From Anaerolineaceae bacterium UBA5311 (GTDB lineage Bacteria > Chloroflexota > Anaerolineae > Anaerolineales > Anaerolineaceae), in contig DHRN01000021.1 in assembly GCA_002411175.1 (NCBI GenBank), forward strand, positions 1 through 17,096: 17,096 nt of DNA, written 5' to 3'. The translations under genes and the position numbers were made by a program. Below are positions 1 to 7,012 of this stretch, piece by piece. Each line of letters opens with the position of its first letter. Positions within the stretch are counted from its first letter, which is position 1. Below the pieces are notes generated by a model. It saw nothing but the letters and a program-made list of their open reading frames with translations. It made no database searches and was not told where the DNA came from.

Positions 1-71
1 AAACATATTGTAAAGGGACTTCCTCTTTTTTTCCTTGACTACGTACTTTTGAAATGCATACGTTTTTTCAC

Positions 72-89
72 AGTAAATTGCATTTTACT
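72..89. promoter_or_regulatory. Candidate operator over the copZ -35 box
   Basis: The 18 bases AGTAAA-TTGCAT-TTTACT read almost the same on both strands (16 of 18 positions symmetric). The centre is exactly the -35 hexamer of the copZ promoter, where a repressor would block RNA polymerase. It does not match the CopY box (TACAnnTGTA) or the G/C-rich CsoR sites I know. A looser inverted pair ACGTA/TACGT lies just upstream at 41-63. The function is inferred from symmetry and position only. Confidence 0.45.
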
Positions 90-106
90 AATAGATTTCA
101 TATAAT
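78..106 (+). promoter_or_regulatory. Promoter of copZ-copA
   Basis: The -35 is TTGCAT at 78-83, then a 17-nt spacer, then a perfect -10 TATAAT at 101-106. Transcription would start near 113 and leave a leader of about 34 nt before the copZ ATG at 147. The ribosome site AAGGAG at 137-142 sits 4 nt before that ATG. This fits a housekeeping sigma-70-type promoter. Confidence 0.7.
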
Positions 107-146
107 CAGTCTTAATAATAAACTAAAACCAATATTAAGGAGAATA

Positions 147-353
147 ATGGAAACCAAAACCTATTCCATCCCCAATATAAGTTGTATACACTGCGTCAAC
201 CGGGTTGAGCAAGCTTTGTTAGCCATTGAAGGGGTAGACTTCGCTGAAGCTGACCTTGTGGCTCACACCGTGACTGTTGATTTGGAAGAACCAGCGAACG
301 ATCAAATCATTCGCCAGGCTTTGGAATCGATCGGATATCCGGCAACTTTATGA
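147..353 (+). CDS. copZ: CopZ-like heavy-metal-associated (HMA) copper chaperone
   Basis: This 68-residue cytoplasmic protein is a single HMA domain with a ferredoxin-like fold. The metal-binding pair is Cys13-x-x-Cys16 in ISCIHC, where the usual Met before the first Cys is Ile. Proteins of this family bind Cu(I) and pass it to the amino-terminal domains or membrane entry site of CopA. An upstream in-frame ATG at 54 was rejected: ATG 147 has AAGGAG 4 nt upstream, follows the promoter by a sensible distance and gives the normal chaperone length. The last codon overlaps the copA start (ATGA at 350-353), so the two are co-transcribed and probably translationally coupled. Metal specificity for copper is inferred from the neighbour. 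Confidence 0.88.
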   Translation: METKTYSIPNISCIHCVNRVEQALLAIEGVDFAEADLVAHTVTVDLEEPANDQIIRQALESIGYPATL

Positions 354-2794
354 GCGAAAAAGAACACGTCAACCTGCCCATTTTGGGCATGACCTGCGCG
401 AATTGCGCGGTTAGTGTTGAACGTGCCTTAAAAAGAACGGAGGGGGTGGACGAGGCACTGGTCAACCTGTCTTCAGAACGAGTGGCTGTCAGCTATGACA
501 GCGACCAGGCGGAATTGAACGACCTGGTCCACAGCGTTCGGGATGCTGGTTACGATGTGGCAACCGGTGAAGCAGTTTTCTCGGTTCCGGAACTGACCGA
601 CCCGGTCAACGCCCAGCGATTGGAAAAAGCACTGGAAAACAAACCGGGCATCCTCTCCAGCCAGGCTAACCCTGTGGCTGAAAAATTGAGCCTTGTTTAT
701 GTGCCCACGATTACAAACGTGAATGAAATCATGGAACTGGTCACAAAAGCTGGATTCAGACCGACTCTGACCGACCGCGACCTTGACGACCCGGAGTCGA
801 AAGCGCGCCAAAGGGCGATCGAGGAACAAAAACGCCTGCTGATCATCTCGTTGGTGCTGACCATCCCGGTTTTCATCCTGCAGATGGGCAGCGAATTTGG
901 TCTTCTGCCGGATTCAATCAGCCAGGCGCCCTGGCTCAACTGGGTGCTGTTCGCGCTGGCGACGCCGGTTCAGTTTTATGTTGGGCGTTCCTATTATGTT
1001 AACGCTTGGAAAGCGCTAAAAAATGGCTCTGCCAATATGGATGTTCTGGTCGCGCTGGGCACGTCCGTTGCCTACTTTTTCTCAGTCTTTGTGATGCTTG
1101 GGATATTGCCCGGGATGGTCTATTTTGAGACTGCCGCGATGATTATCACGCTGGTCAGGCTCGGGAAATACCTGGAAACCAGGGCAAAATCTGGCGCAGG
1201 CGACTCGATCAAGAAACTGCTCAGCCTGAAACCATCCAAAGCGCGCATTCTGCGCGATGGGCAGGAAGTGGAAATCGACTCGGGCGACCTTGTCCCCGGC
1301 GATCTTATTGTCGTCCGTCCCGGTGAAAAATTGCCTACGGATGGTATTGTCGTTGAAGGGCAGTCCAGCGTGGATGAGAGTATGCTCACCGGGGAATCGA
1401 AACCGATCGATAAAAACAGCGGCGATGAGGTTTTTGGAGCAACGCTCAACAAAAACGGACGAATCGTTTTTAAAGCCACCAAAGTCGGTCGGGATACCTT
1501 CCTGAGCCAGATTATTAAGATGGTTGAGGATGCTCAAACCAGCAAAGCACCCATCCAGCAACTGGCAGATAAAATTTCAGCTGTTTTTGTGCCAATTGTG
1601 ATTGGTATTGCTGCTTTGACCTTTGTGATCTGGTATTTTGTGATACCACCACCCGCCCAGCAAACCTTGCACGGGACAATCACACCCCTTGCGAATGCGA
1701 TAATCAACACAGTGGCAGTCCTGGTAATTGCCTGCCCCTGCGCCATGGGTCTGGCAACGCCAACCGCCGTGATGACCGGCACAGGCAGAGCCTCTGAGCT
1801 GGGAATTCTGTTCAAATCCGGGGAAGCGTTGGAAGCCACCGGAGGCGCCGACACAATCTTGTTTGACAAAACCGGCACTCTCACGGTTGGCAGACCGCAG
1901 CTTACGGATATCCAGCCGCGCTCAGACCGGTATTCAAAGGAAGAGCTGCTTAATCTGGCTGCTTCAGCCGAAAGTGGCAGCGAGCATCCCTTGGCAGACG
2001 CGATTGTCGCCGAGGCGACTATGCGCAATCTGACCCTGCACACACTGAGCGCTTTCAGGAATTATCCTGGCAAAGGTATTCGCGCGACTATTGATGGAAA
2101 AACTGTCCTGGTGGGCAACAGCCGCTTCATCAGCACGCAAAGCGTTGTGATTCCGGACGAAACCATCCAGAAAATGAGGTCGCTCGAAGCAGAAGCCAAG
2201 ACGGTCGTGCTAATCGTTGTCGATGGTGAAATTGAAGGCTTGTTCGGGATCACCGATGCGCTCAAATCGACCTCCGCCCAGGCTGTAGCTGAATTGCAAC
2301 AAGCTGGGCTGACCACGGGCATGCTTACTGGTGACAACCGTCTGACTGCGGAAGCGATCGCGCGGCAGGCTGGGATCAGCGAGATTTACGCAGACCTGTT
2401 GCCGGGGGATAAAACCAGCATTATCAAGCAAGAGCAGGAAAAGGGGCGTAAGGTGGCGATGGTCGGCGACGGCATCAACGATGCGCCTGCGCTCACCCAG
2501 GCAGACAGCGGTATCGCCATCGGCACAGGCACAGATGTGGCGATCGCCTCGGCTTCTGTCGTGGTGATCAGCGGAGACCCGCTTTCGATCTCGCAGGCTG
2601 TGCGGCTTTCGAAGCGTACGCTGCAGACAATCAGGCAAAACCTGTTTTGGGCGTTTTTCTACAATGTGATCCTGATCCCGCTGGCTGCGGCAGGTTATTT
2701 GCATCCAATGTTCGCGGCAGGGGCGATGTCCCTGAGCAGTATTATTGTCGTCACGAATAGTTTGCGGTTGAGAAATTTCGAGAAGAAAAAGTAA
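350..2794 (+). CDS. copA: Cu(I)-exporting P1B-type ATPase CopA
   Basis: This 814-residue inner-membrane ATPase pumps Cu(I) out of the cytoplasm. In order: an HMA domain with GMTCANC (Cys16, Cys19); a second HMA-like segment at about 82-140 with no CxxC; membrane helices from about 162; the actuator TGES at 347-350; the transport motif CPC at 462-464; the phosphorylation site DKTGT with Asp506; the nucleotide-binding SEHP at 544-547; the hinge GDGIND at 706-711; and the last two helices with YN (771-772) and MSLSS (793-797), the residues that mark the Cu(I) subclass. The length is normal for CopA with two amino-terminal modules. It starts inside the copZ stop codon. The degenerate second HMA should fold but cannot bind copper through the usual cysteines. 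A Cu(I) rather than Zn/Cd role is well supported by CPC plus MxxSS. Confidence 0.96.
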   Translation: MSEKEHVNLPILGMTCANCAVSVERALKRTEGVDEALVNLSSERVAVSYDSDQAELNDLVHSVRDAGYDVATGEAVFSVPELTDPVNAQRLEKALENKPGILSSQANPVAEKLSLVYVPTITNVNEIMELVTKAGFRPTLTDRDLDDPESKARQRAIEEQKRLLIISLVLTIPVFILQMGSEFGLLPDSISQAPWLNWVLFALATPVQFYVGRSYYVNAWKALKNGSANMDVLVALGTSVAYFFSVFVMLGILPGMVYFETAAMIITLVRLGKYLETRAKSGAGDSIKKLLSLKPSKARILRDGQEVEIDSGDLVPGDLIVVRPGEKLPTDGIVVEGQSSVDESMLTGESKPIDKNSGDEVFGATLNKNGRIVFKATKVGRDTFLSQIIKMVEDAQTSKAPIQQLADKISAVFVPIVIGIAALTFVIWYFVIPPPAQQTLHGTITPLANAIINTVAVLVIACPCAMGLATPTAVMTGTGRASELGILFKSGEALEATGGADTILFDKTGTLTVGRPQLTDIQPRSDRYSKEELLNLAASAESGSEHPLADAIVAEATMRNLTLHTLSAFRNYPGKGIRATIDGKTVLVGNSRFISTQSVVIPDETIQKMRSLEAEAKTVVLIVVDGEIEGLFGITDALKSTSAQAVAELQQAGLTTGMLTGDNRLTAEAIARQAGISEIYADLLPGDKTSIIKQEQEKGRKVAMVGDGINDAPALTQADSGIAIGTGTDVAIASASVVVISGDPLSISQAVRLSKRTLQTIRQNLFWAFFYNVILIPLAAAGYLHPMFAAGAMSLSSIIVVTNSLRLRNFEKKK

Positions 2795-2800
2795 GTATTG

Positions 2801-2828
2801 AATGGGACGGCTGTCACGCCGTCCCATT
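2801..2828. repeat. GGGACGG hairpin repeat, copy A (after copA)
   Basis: The arms AATGGGACGG and CCGTCCCATT form a perfect 10-bp stem around an 8-nt loop, starting 6 nt after the copA stop codon. There is no T-run behind it, so it is not a classic intrinsic terminator, though it could protect the 3' end of the mRNA. The core GGGACGG-8 nt-CCGTCCC recurs near 6898, 12507 and 12542. Confidence 0.75.
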
Positions 2829-3236
2829 CCAACAATTTCCGGTAGTTATGGCATAGAGTATTACTTGCAGGATAGGCGAAAATGCCCTTCGGCTCGCTAT
2901 CCTCTGTGTCAGATTAAGACTGTCAGCTAATTTTCAATGTTAATAATTTATTCCCGTGTGCTCACCCGGACACTTCGCACTTCGATGATCACGGTGCTGG
3001 ATGCGGTGAGGCAACTGCCCGCGCGATTCCACAGCTCACTCCCCACCTGATCACAAGCTTTCGCCGCACTTTATCCGCCAATATTTTCTCTTCAAATTCG
3101 AGGGACAATTATGCCTATGTTTAATCGATGCCAGTTCCCGGTTTTTGAATTTGGGTAACACAAAAATAACGAAATTCCTGCAGTGGGTTCGTGTGCCCGG
3201 CGGAGACACTGGCACAATCACAATGATGAATATTCT
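2829..3236. other. Gene-free region with two foldable stretches
   Basis: I see no convincing gene in these 408 bases. A hairpin at 2870-2902 pairs GGATAGGCGA with TCGCTATCC (one bulged G) and could end copA transcription, but no T-run follows. A larger foldable stretch is at 2986-3053: TGATCA(c)GGTG pairs with CACCTGATCA, and GTGAG (3006-3010) pairs with CTCAC (3035-3039) inside it. At 3192-3216 TGTGCC pairs with GGCACA, just past the rnhA stop codon. None matches an RNA class I know (RNase P, SRP, tmRNA and 6S were considered). Frames stay open around 2950-3100 only because that part is G/C-rich. Confidence 0.4.
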
Positions 3237-3671
3237 TTATTTCGGGATTGCTTTTCGGGCAAGATCATCCACGCGTTCATTCAGCGGATCGCCGGCATGA
3301 CCCCTGACCCAGACCCAATCGACTTTGTGCTTGACAAGCTCTCCATCCAGTTTTTTCCAGAGGTCAACGTTCTGCAATTTGCCTTGTTTACGCTTCCAAT
3401 CGCGTTTTTTCCAGCCCGCCAGCCACGATGTAGCCCCGTTGAGCAGGTAAGATGAATCGGTGAAAAAAAGCACCTGTGAAGGCTTTTTGAGCTGCTTTAA
3501 TGCCTCCAATGCCGCGGTTACTTCCATGCGGTTGTTGGTGGTTTCTTTCTCACCACCACTAATCACCTTTTCAGCGTTTCCAGAGCGCAAAATCGCCGCC
3601 CAGCCTCCCGGACCAGGGTTGCCGCTGCAGGCGCCATCGGTATGAATCTCCACTTTAGGCAGGTTGCTCAC
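3237..3671 (-). CDS. rnhA: Ribonuclease HI
   Basis: This 144-residue enzyme cuts the RNA strand of RNA-DNA hybrids (R-loops, primer remnants) in the cytoplasm. The full metal-binding DEDD set is present: Asp12 in HTDGACSGNPGPGG, Glu50 in NNRMEV, Asp72 in FTDSSY and Asp135 in NERVDD, with the catalytic His125 in VRGHAG. Each residue falls within two positions of its Escherichia coli counterpart, and the basic-protrusion region (WLAGWKKRDWKRK) is present. The start is GTG, overlapping the stop codon of the upstream lipoprotein gene as GTGA, with AAGAG about 9 nt ahead. It is therefore the last gene of the selC-lipoprotein-rnhA transcript, and no separate promoter is visible. Confidence 0.95.
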   Translation of the reverse strand: MSNLPKVEIHTDGACSGNPGPGGWAAILRSGNAEKVISGGEKETTNNRMEVTAALEALKQLKKPSQVLFFTDSSYLLNGATSWLAGWKKRDWKRKQGKLQNVDLWKKLDGELVKHKVDWVWVRGHAGDPLNERVDDLARKAIPK

Positions 3672-5104
3672 GGTTGTTGCTCTTCATTAGTGCGGTTTGT
3701 TTCGTTGAAAACCTCCGGGATGCTGTGAAAATATTCGGCATCCAGGTGATAGATTCGTTGGTATGCATCCTGGAAAACCAGCCTTTTCCACGCCCATTCT
3801 GCTGTGTTGGGCACTGCCATGATGATTGGATTATTCTCCAAATGGTCTGGGTTTCCATACAAGGCAGCTGCCCAATAGGGATGCTCGCTGGCATAATCAG
3901 GGGCAATCGTGTTGGGGACCCCTGTTGAAGGCCATAAACCGTGCATCTCCACCAGGCGGGCTTGCTGAACAGGCTCCATCAGCCACGCGCCAAAAATCCA
4001 GGCTGCCAGCTCTGATTCAGAATCAGAATGCTGAATCGCGAAAGAGAGCGGCTCGAGCACGAGGTGACCAACCCCGCTGTCTGCATCAGATGGATAGGCG
4101 AGCGTTGTCCAGTTATCCTGGTAGGTGCCGGATTCCTGGTAAGCCGCCTGGTGTTTCAGGTCCTGCAGGGTGCCTTCCGCGACCACGGCATAGCGCTCTG
4201 AGAAGTAGCGGTAGGGTTGTGGCTCGACGCCGACCCAGGATTGGCTCGCGTCATAAATTTCTCTGAGAAAGTAAAAGGAAGATAACAAGAACAACGGATC
4301 GGTTTGGGGCACAATATCCAAATCTTTCGCATCAGAAAGATAGGAACTGTACCAGCTTAGAGCGGATTGCGGAGACTGCGAAAGCAGCAGCCCGCCTGTG
4401 CGGTCGTTGTTGTAATTTCCATCGTTGAGGTTGGCATCCAATGCTGCCTGGGCAACTTCGAGCAGTTCCTCCCGGTTTTTGGGTATCGAAGTGAAACCCA
4501 GTTCTTCAGCCCAGGTTGTGTTGTAAAGCAAAATTCCGGCGTTATAAGCTAACGGAATGGTGTAGTGGATCGATTCCCCAAACCGGGGTTTAACCCCGTA
4601 AAAAGGCGATTGCCCATCAAAGAAACCGTCAACACCAAAATTAGCGTCCATGGCGTTGTCACCCAGGGAGATGAATTGTGAAGCAGGTTGAGCTGCCAGC
4701 AGGTCGGACCCCATACCAATGACGATATTGTTTTCAACCGTCCCGGCAGCGAGTTCATCAGCGAGAGCTGAATAGCCGGCAGAAACTTCGGCTGTAACGT
4801 GGATTCCCCATGGGTTTTCCAGGTTAAAATCCCGTACCAGCTGAAGCATGTTTTCCTCAGATTCGAAAAAGGGATGACGCACAGAAACATTGATACCCCT
4901 CAGCATGCGGTGATCAAGCATTATCGTTGGCTGGGCGACGGGTGTTGGGTTTTGGGCGGTTTGTGGTGTTGCAGTGGAGGCACGCGGAGTGCTGGTAATT
5001 ACTGTAGGAATTGGCGGAGTAGTGACTGTCGGTTGACAGCCACTTACCAATATTGTTAGCAGCAATACAAAAAACAAACCGCGAAGGTTCTTATTTTTTT
5101 TCAA
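3668..5104 (-). CDS. Extracellular solute-binding lipoprotein (SBP family 1-like)
   Basis: This protein has 478 residues. It starts with a basic stretch, a hydrophobic helix and a lipobox LVSGC (lipidation Cys23), then a Thr/Pro-rich linker to about residue 60, so it is exported and membrane-anchored. The mature part resembles ABC-type solute-binding proteins of family 1, for example IPLAYNAGILLYNTTWAEEL, which matches the hinge-strand region of sugar binders. No permease or ATPase gene is adjacent, so the ligand is unknown; the divergent maltodextrin hydrolase makes a sugar possible but not shown. I place the start at TTG (5104) because AGGAGG lies 4 nt upstream and it directly precedes KKNKN and the signal helix. 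The longer open frame to 5143 translates the T-arm of the selenocysteine tRNA and is rejected. It overlaps rnhA by 4 nt. Confidence 0.82.
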   Translation of the reverse strand: MKKNKNLRGLFFVLLLTILVSGCQPTVTTPPIPTVITSTPRASTATPQTAQNPTPVAQPTIMLDHRMLRGINVSVRHPFFESEENMLQLVRDFNLENPWGIHVTAEVSAGYSALADELAAGTVENNIVIGMGSDLLAAQPASQFISLGDNAMDANFGVDGFFDGQSPFYGVKPRFGESIHYTIPLAYNAGILLYNTTWAEELGFTSIPKNREELLEVAQAALDANLNDGNYNNDRTGGLLLSQSPQSALSWYSSYLSDAKDLDIVPQTDPLFLLSSFYFLREIYDASQSWVGVEPQPYRYFSERYAVVAEGTLQDLKHQAAYQESGTYQDNWTTLAYPSDADSGVGHLVLEPLSFAIQHSDSESELAAWIFGAWLMEPVQQARLVEMHGLWPSTGVPNTIAPDYASEHPYWAAALYGNPDHLENNPIIMAVPNTAEWAWKRLVFQDAYQRIYHLDAEYFHSIPEVFNETNRTNEEQQP

Positions 5105-5117
5105 TTTACCTCCTGAG

Positions 5118-5208
5118 CGGGAATGGATGGGAGTCGAACCCACCTCGGCTCATACGACCCGACACTGATTTTGAAGACCAGGAAGCCCACCGGGACCTAA
5201 CCATTCCC
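5118..5208 (-). tRNA. selC: tRNA-Sec (anticodon UCA)
   Basis: The 91-nt tRNA decodes UGA as selenocysteine. In order: an 8-bp acceptor stem (GGGAATGG with CCATTCCC, all Watson-Crick); a 6-bp D stem with a 4-nt loop containing GG; a 5-bp anticodon stem; loop CTTCAAA with anticodon TCA (plus-strand positions 5172-5174); a long variable arm of 7 pairs with one G-G mismatch; a 5-bp T stem with loop TTCGACT; discriminator G. The 8+5 acceptor/T geometry, 6-bp D stem, long variable arm and UCA anticodon together are diagnostic of bacterial tRNA-Sec. CCA is not encoded: the next bases are CTC, so CCA must be added after processing. A lipoprotein gene starts 13 nt downstream. Confidence 0.95.
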
Positions 5209-5214
5209 GCGTGA

Positions 5215-5244
5215 AGGATAATTCAGGCAGGGCTGAATTGTCAA
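5215..5244 (-). promoter_or_regulatory. Promoter of selC, with a palindromic spacer
   Basis: On the minus strand, a perfect -35 TTGACA (5244-5239) is followed by an 18-nt spacer and -10 TATCCT (5220-5215). Transcription would begin within a few bases of the tRNA 5' end at 5208. The spacer ATTCAG-6 nt-CTGAAT is an inverted repeat that fills it exactly, and one more base pair on each side extends the arms to seven. It could be an operator or chance. This is the only evident promoter for tRNA, lipoprotein and rnhA. Confidence 0.65.
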
Positions 5245-5263
5245 GCAAAAATAAACCTATTAA

Positions 5264-5310
5264 ATGAAAATCTTCATGAAACTGTTCACTGGGTCTGGTA
5301 TTTTCATGAT
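5264..5310. promoter_or_regulatory. Repeated TTCAT elements between selC and the amylase gene
   Basis: ATGAA-AATC-TTCAT (5264-5277) is a small palindrome. It overlaps TTCATGAA (5273-5280), which recurs as TTCATGAT at 5303-5310, 30 bp away, or about three helical turns on the same face. A possible -10 TATGAT for the amylase gene is at 5314-5319, with no good -35. The arrangement would suit a repressor or activator of the glycosidase gene. Low certainty. Confidence 0.25.
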
Positions 5311-5374
5311 GACTATGATAAATTAGTTGACGCATTAACCATATAAGAGAACTATCGAGGAGATCGACATATCC

Positions 5375-6829
5375 ATGAGCCAACATCACAATCGCACCCC
5401 AGATTGGGTCAAAAATGCTGTTTTCTATCAAATTTTCCCAGACCGCTTCGCCTGGAGTAACCAGGTGGTCAAACCAGGTAGGTTCGAAGACTGGGATAGC
5501 TTGCCCACACCGGATGGTTTTAAGGGCGGGGACCTATTGGGTGTCTACGAAAAGCTGGATTACCTCGAAGATCTTGGCATCACTGCCATCTATTTCAACC
5601 CTATCTTCAAATCAGCGTCAAATCACCGTTATCATACCTATGACTATTACCTGGTTGACCCTTTGTTGGGGCGCAATGAAGCCTTTTTCACCCTGCTTGA
5701 AGGCGCTCACAAACGAAACATCCGCATCGTGCTCGATGGTGTCTTCAACCACGCCAGCCGTGGATTCTTCCCCTTCAATCACGTCATGGAATTGGGAGAT
5801 AAATCCCCTTACTACGATTGGTTCAACATTCGTTGTCTTCCGCTTAATGCTTATAGCAGTAAGGCAAATTATGACTGCTGGTGGAACCTCCCTGCCCTAC
5901 CCAAGTTGAATGTTAAAAACCCTCACGTCCGAAGGTACATTATGGATGTCGCCCGTTATTGGATCGATAAAGGTATCGATGGCTGGCGACTGGATGTGCC
6001 TTTTGAAATTGATGATGATGACTTCTGGGAGGAATTCCGTGACGTTGTAAAGACTGCCAATCCAGAGGCATATCTTGTCGGAGAAATTCCATACGAGGCT
6101 CAACGTTGGCTCAATTCGGGTAAGATTTTTGATGCTGTGATGAATTATCAGCTCGCTCATATCATCCTCGCTTTCTTTGGCGGTAACATGATTAATCACA
6201 AGCTGGCAGAAGGGATGATGGGTTTGCATGCGCCCCACCCTGCCAACGCAGCTCAATTTGCAGAAAGGACATCGCAGCTGCTTGAAATTTACCCCAAGGA
6301 ATTCTCATACGCGCAAATGAACCTGCTCGACAGCCACGACATGCCGCGCTTCCTCAGCCTGGTGCAGGGCGATGTTTGCCGATTGAAGCTCGCTTACCTG
6401 TTCCTGATGACCTACCCCGGTGCGCCGACAATTTATTATGGCGATGAAATTGGGTTGACTGGTGGGCGCGACCCTGACAATCGAAAGAGCTTCCCCTGGG
6501 ATAAAGACACGTGGAATATGGATCTTCTTGACAGCGTGAAGGAGCTGATCATGCTGCGCCAGTCCATGCCCGCGTTGCGTACGGGCAGTTACAAACCAGT
6601 CTATGCCAAAGAACGTGTCGTTGCATACCTGCGTCGTGAAGGGGAGAATTCGGTTTTGGTCGTGATCAATGCGGATGATTCCGCTCAAACCGTTACCATT
6701 CCATTGGATGACGCCTTCGAAAAAAACACAGAACTGCAGGATCAGGTCGGTCCCAGGAACTTTATTGTTGAGGACAACAAATTGCTCGAGATCACAATCC
6801 CCGCGCTTACAGGGATGATTTTGGCGTAA
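5375..6829 (+). CDS. GH13 maltodextrin hydrolase (neopullulanase / cyclomaltodextrinase type)
   Basis: This 484-residue cytoplasmic enzyme has no signal peptide. It is an alpha-amylase (beta/alpha)8 barrel opening with VFYQIFPDRF, with conserved region I at 121-126 (DGVFNH), the nucleophile Asp207 with Arg205 in GWRLDV, the acid/base Glu237 in VGEIP, and the transition-state Asp322 in SHD. LPKLN (175-179) corresponds to the region-V motif typical of the neopullulanase/cyclomaltodextrinase subfamily (GH13_20), which opens cyclodextrins and trims maltodextrins or pullulan. Those enzymes usually carry an extra amino-terminal domain of about 120 residues that helps dimer formation; here it is absent and the barrel starts at residue 12. 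A carboxy-terminal beta domain follows from about residue 405. GAGGAG lies about 12 nt before the ATG. Exact substrate is not determined. Confidence 0.9.
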   Translation: MSQHHNRTPDWVKNAVFYQIFPDRFAWSNQVVKPGRFEDWDSLPTPDGFKGGDLLGVYEKLDYLEDLGITAIYFNPIFKSASNHRYHTYDYYLVDPLLGRNEAFFTLLEGAHKRNIRIVLDGVFNHASRGFFPFNHVMELGDKSPYYDWFNIRCLPLNAYSSKANYDCWWNLPALPKLNVKNPHVRRYIMDVARYWIDKGIDGWRLDVPFEIDDDDFWEEFRDVVKTANPEAYLVGEIPYEAQRWLNSGKIFDAVMNYQLAHIILAFFGGNMINHKLAEGMMGLHAPHPANAAQFAERTSQLLEIYPKEFSYAQMNLLDSHDMPRFLSLVQGDVCRLKLAYLFLMTYPGAPTIYYGDEIGLTGGRDPDNRKSFPWDKDTWNMDLLDSVKELIMLRQSMPALRTGSYKPVYAKERVVAYLRREGENSVLVVINADDSAQTVTIPLDDAFEKNTELQDQVGPRNFIVEDNKLLEITIPALTGMILA

Positions 6830-6840
6830 TTTTCAGCCAT

Positions 6841-6879
6841 GAATTGATACTCTCCCCGCATCAATAGCGTATTCAATTC
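6841..6879 (+). terminator. Possible stem-loop after the amylase gene
   Basis: GAATTGATAC at 6841-6850 pairs with GTATTCAATTC at 6869-6879 (about ten pairs, one bulge) around an 18-nt loop, 11 nt past the amylase stop codon. No T-run follows, so termination is a guess; RNA 3'-end protection is the alternative. Confidence 0.3.
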
Positions 6880-6897
6880 GGAAAGAATGTGGTGTAA

Positions 6898-6985
6898 GGG
6901 ATGGTTGCCACGCCGTCTCGCCCTACAAAAGGATGGCTTCACCGGAACGCGCGGTGCACGTTCCCTACAACACCATCACTTCGCC
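6898..6985. repeat. GGGACGG hairpin repeat, copy B, plus second module
   Basis: At 6898-6919 GGGATGG and CCGTCTC flank an 8-nt loop. Compared with the other copies, two positions differ but G-T pairs keep the stem. At 6961-6985 a second module, TTCCCTACAACA followed by CATC and CGCC, matches 12688-12712 at 22 of 25 positions. It lies between the convergent amylase and PAP2 genes and codes for nothing evident. Confidence 0.65.
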
Positions 6986-7012
6986 AAAATTGGGAAAGGC
7001 GCATTCCCCGCG

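Noticed and set aside
41..63. Inverted pair ACGTA/TACGT before the copper promoter
   Set aside because: The arms are only five bases with a 13-nt spacer; the palindrome at 72-89 is a better operator candidate.
1082..1561. Long antisense open frames within copA (also at 473-829, 1534-2043 and 2210-2827)
   Set aside because: They are shadows of a clearly coding strand, with no ribosome site and no recognisable protein motif.
2950..3116. Several frames open at once in the G/C-rich part of the gap
   Set aside because: No start codon with a ribosome site and no recognisable family; openness follows from base composition.
3111..3158. 15-codon open frame (MPMFNRCQFPVFEFG) with GAGGGA upstream
   Set aside because: The ribosome site is plausible, but so short a frame with no downstream gene on that strand cannot be supported as a leader peptide.
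3826..4266. 146-codon plus-strand frame inside the lipoprotein gene
   Set aside because: It is antisense to a gene with a complete lipobox and solute-binder sequence and is low-complexity, Arg/Pro-rich as expected of a shadow frame.
5105..5143. Amino-terminal extension of the lipoprotein starting MGSTPIHSRSGG
   Set aside because: It is the translation of the tRNA-Sec T-arm and 3' end; the TTG at 5104 follows AGGAGG and starts the signal peptide.
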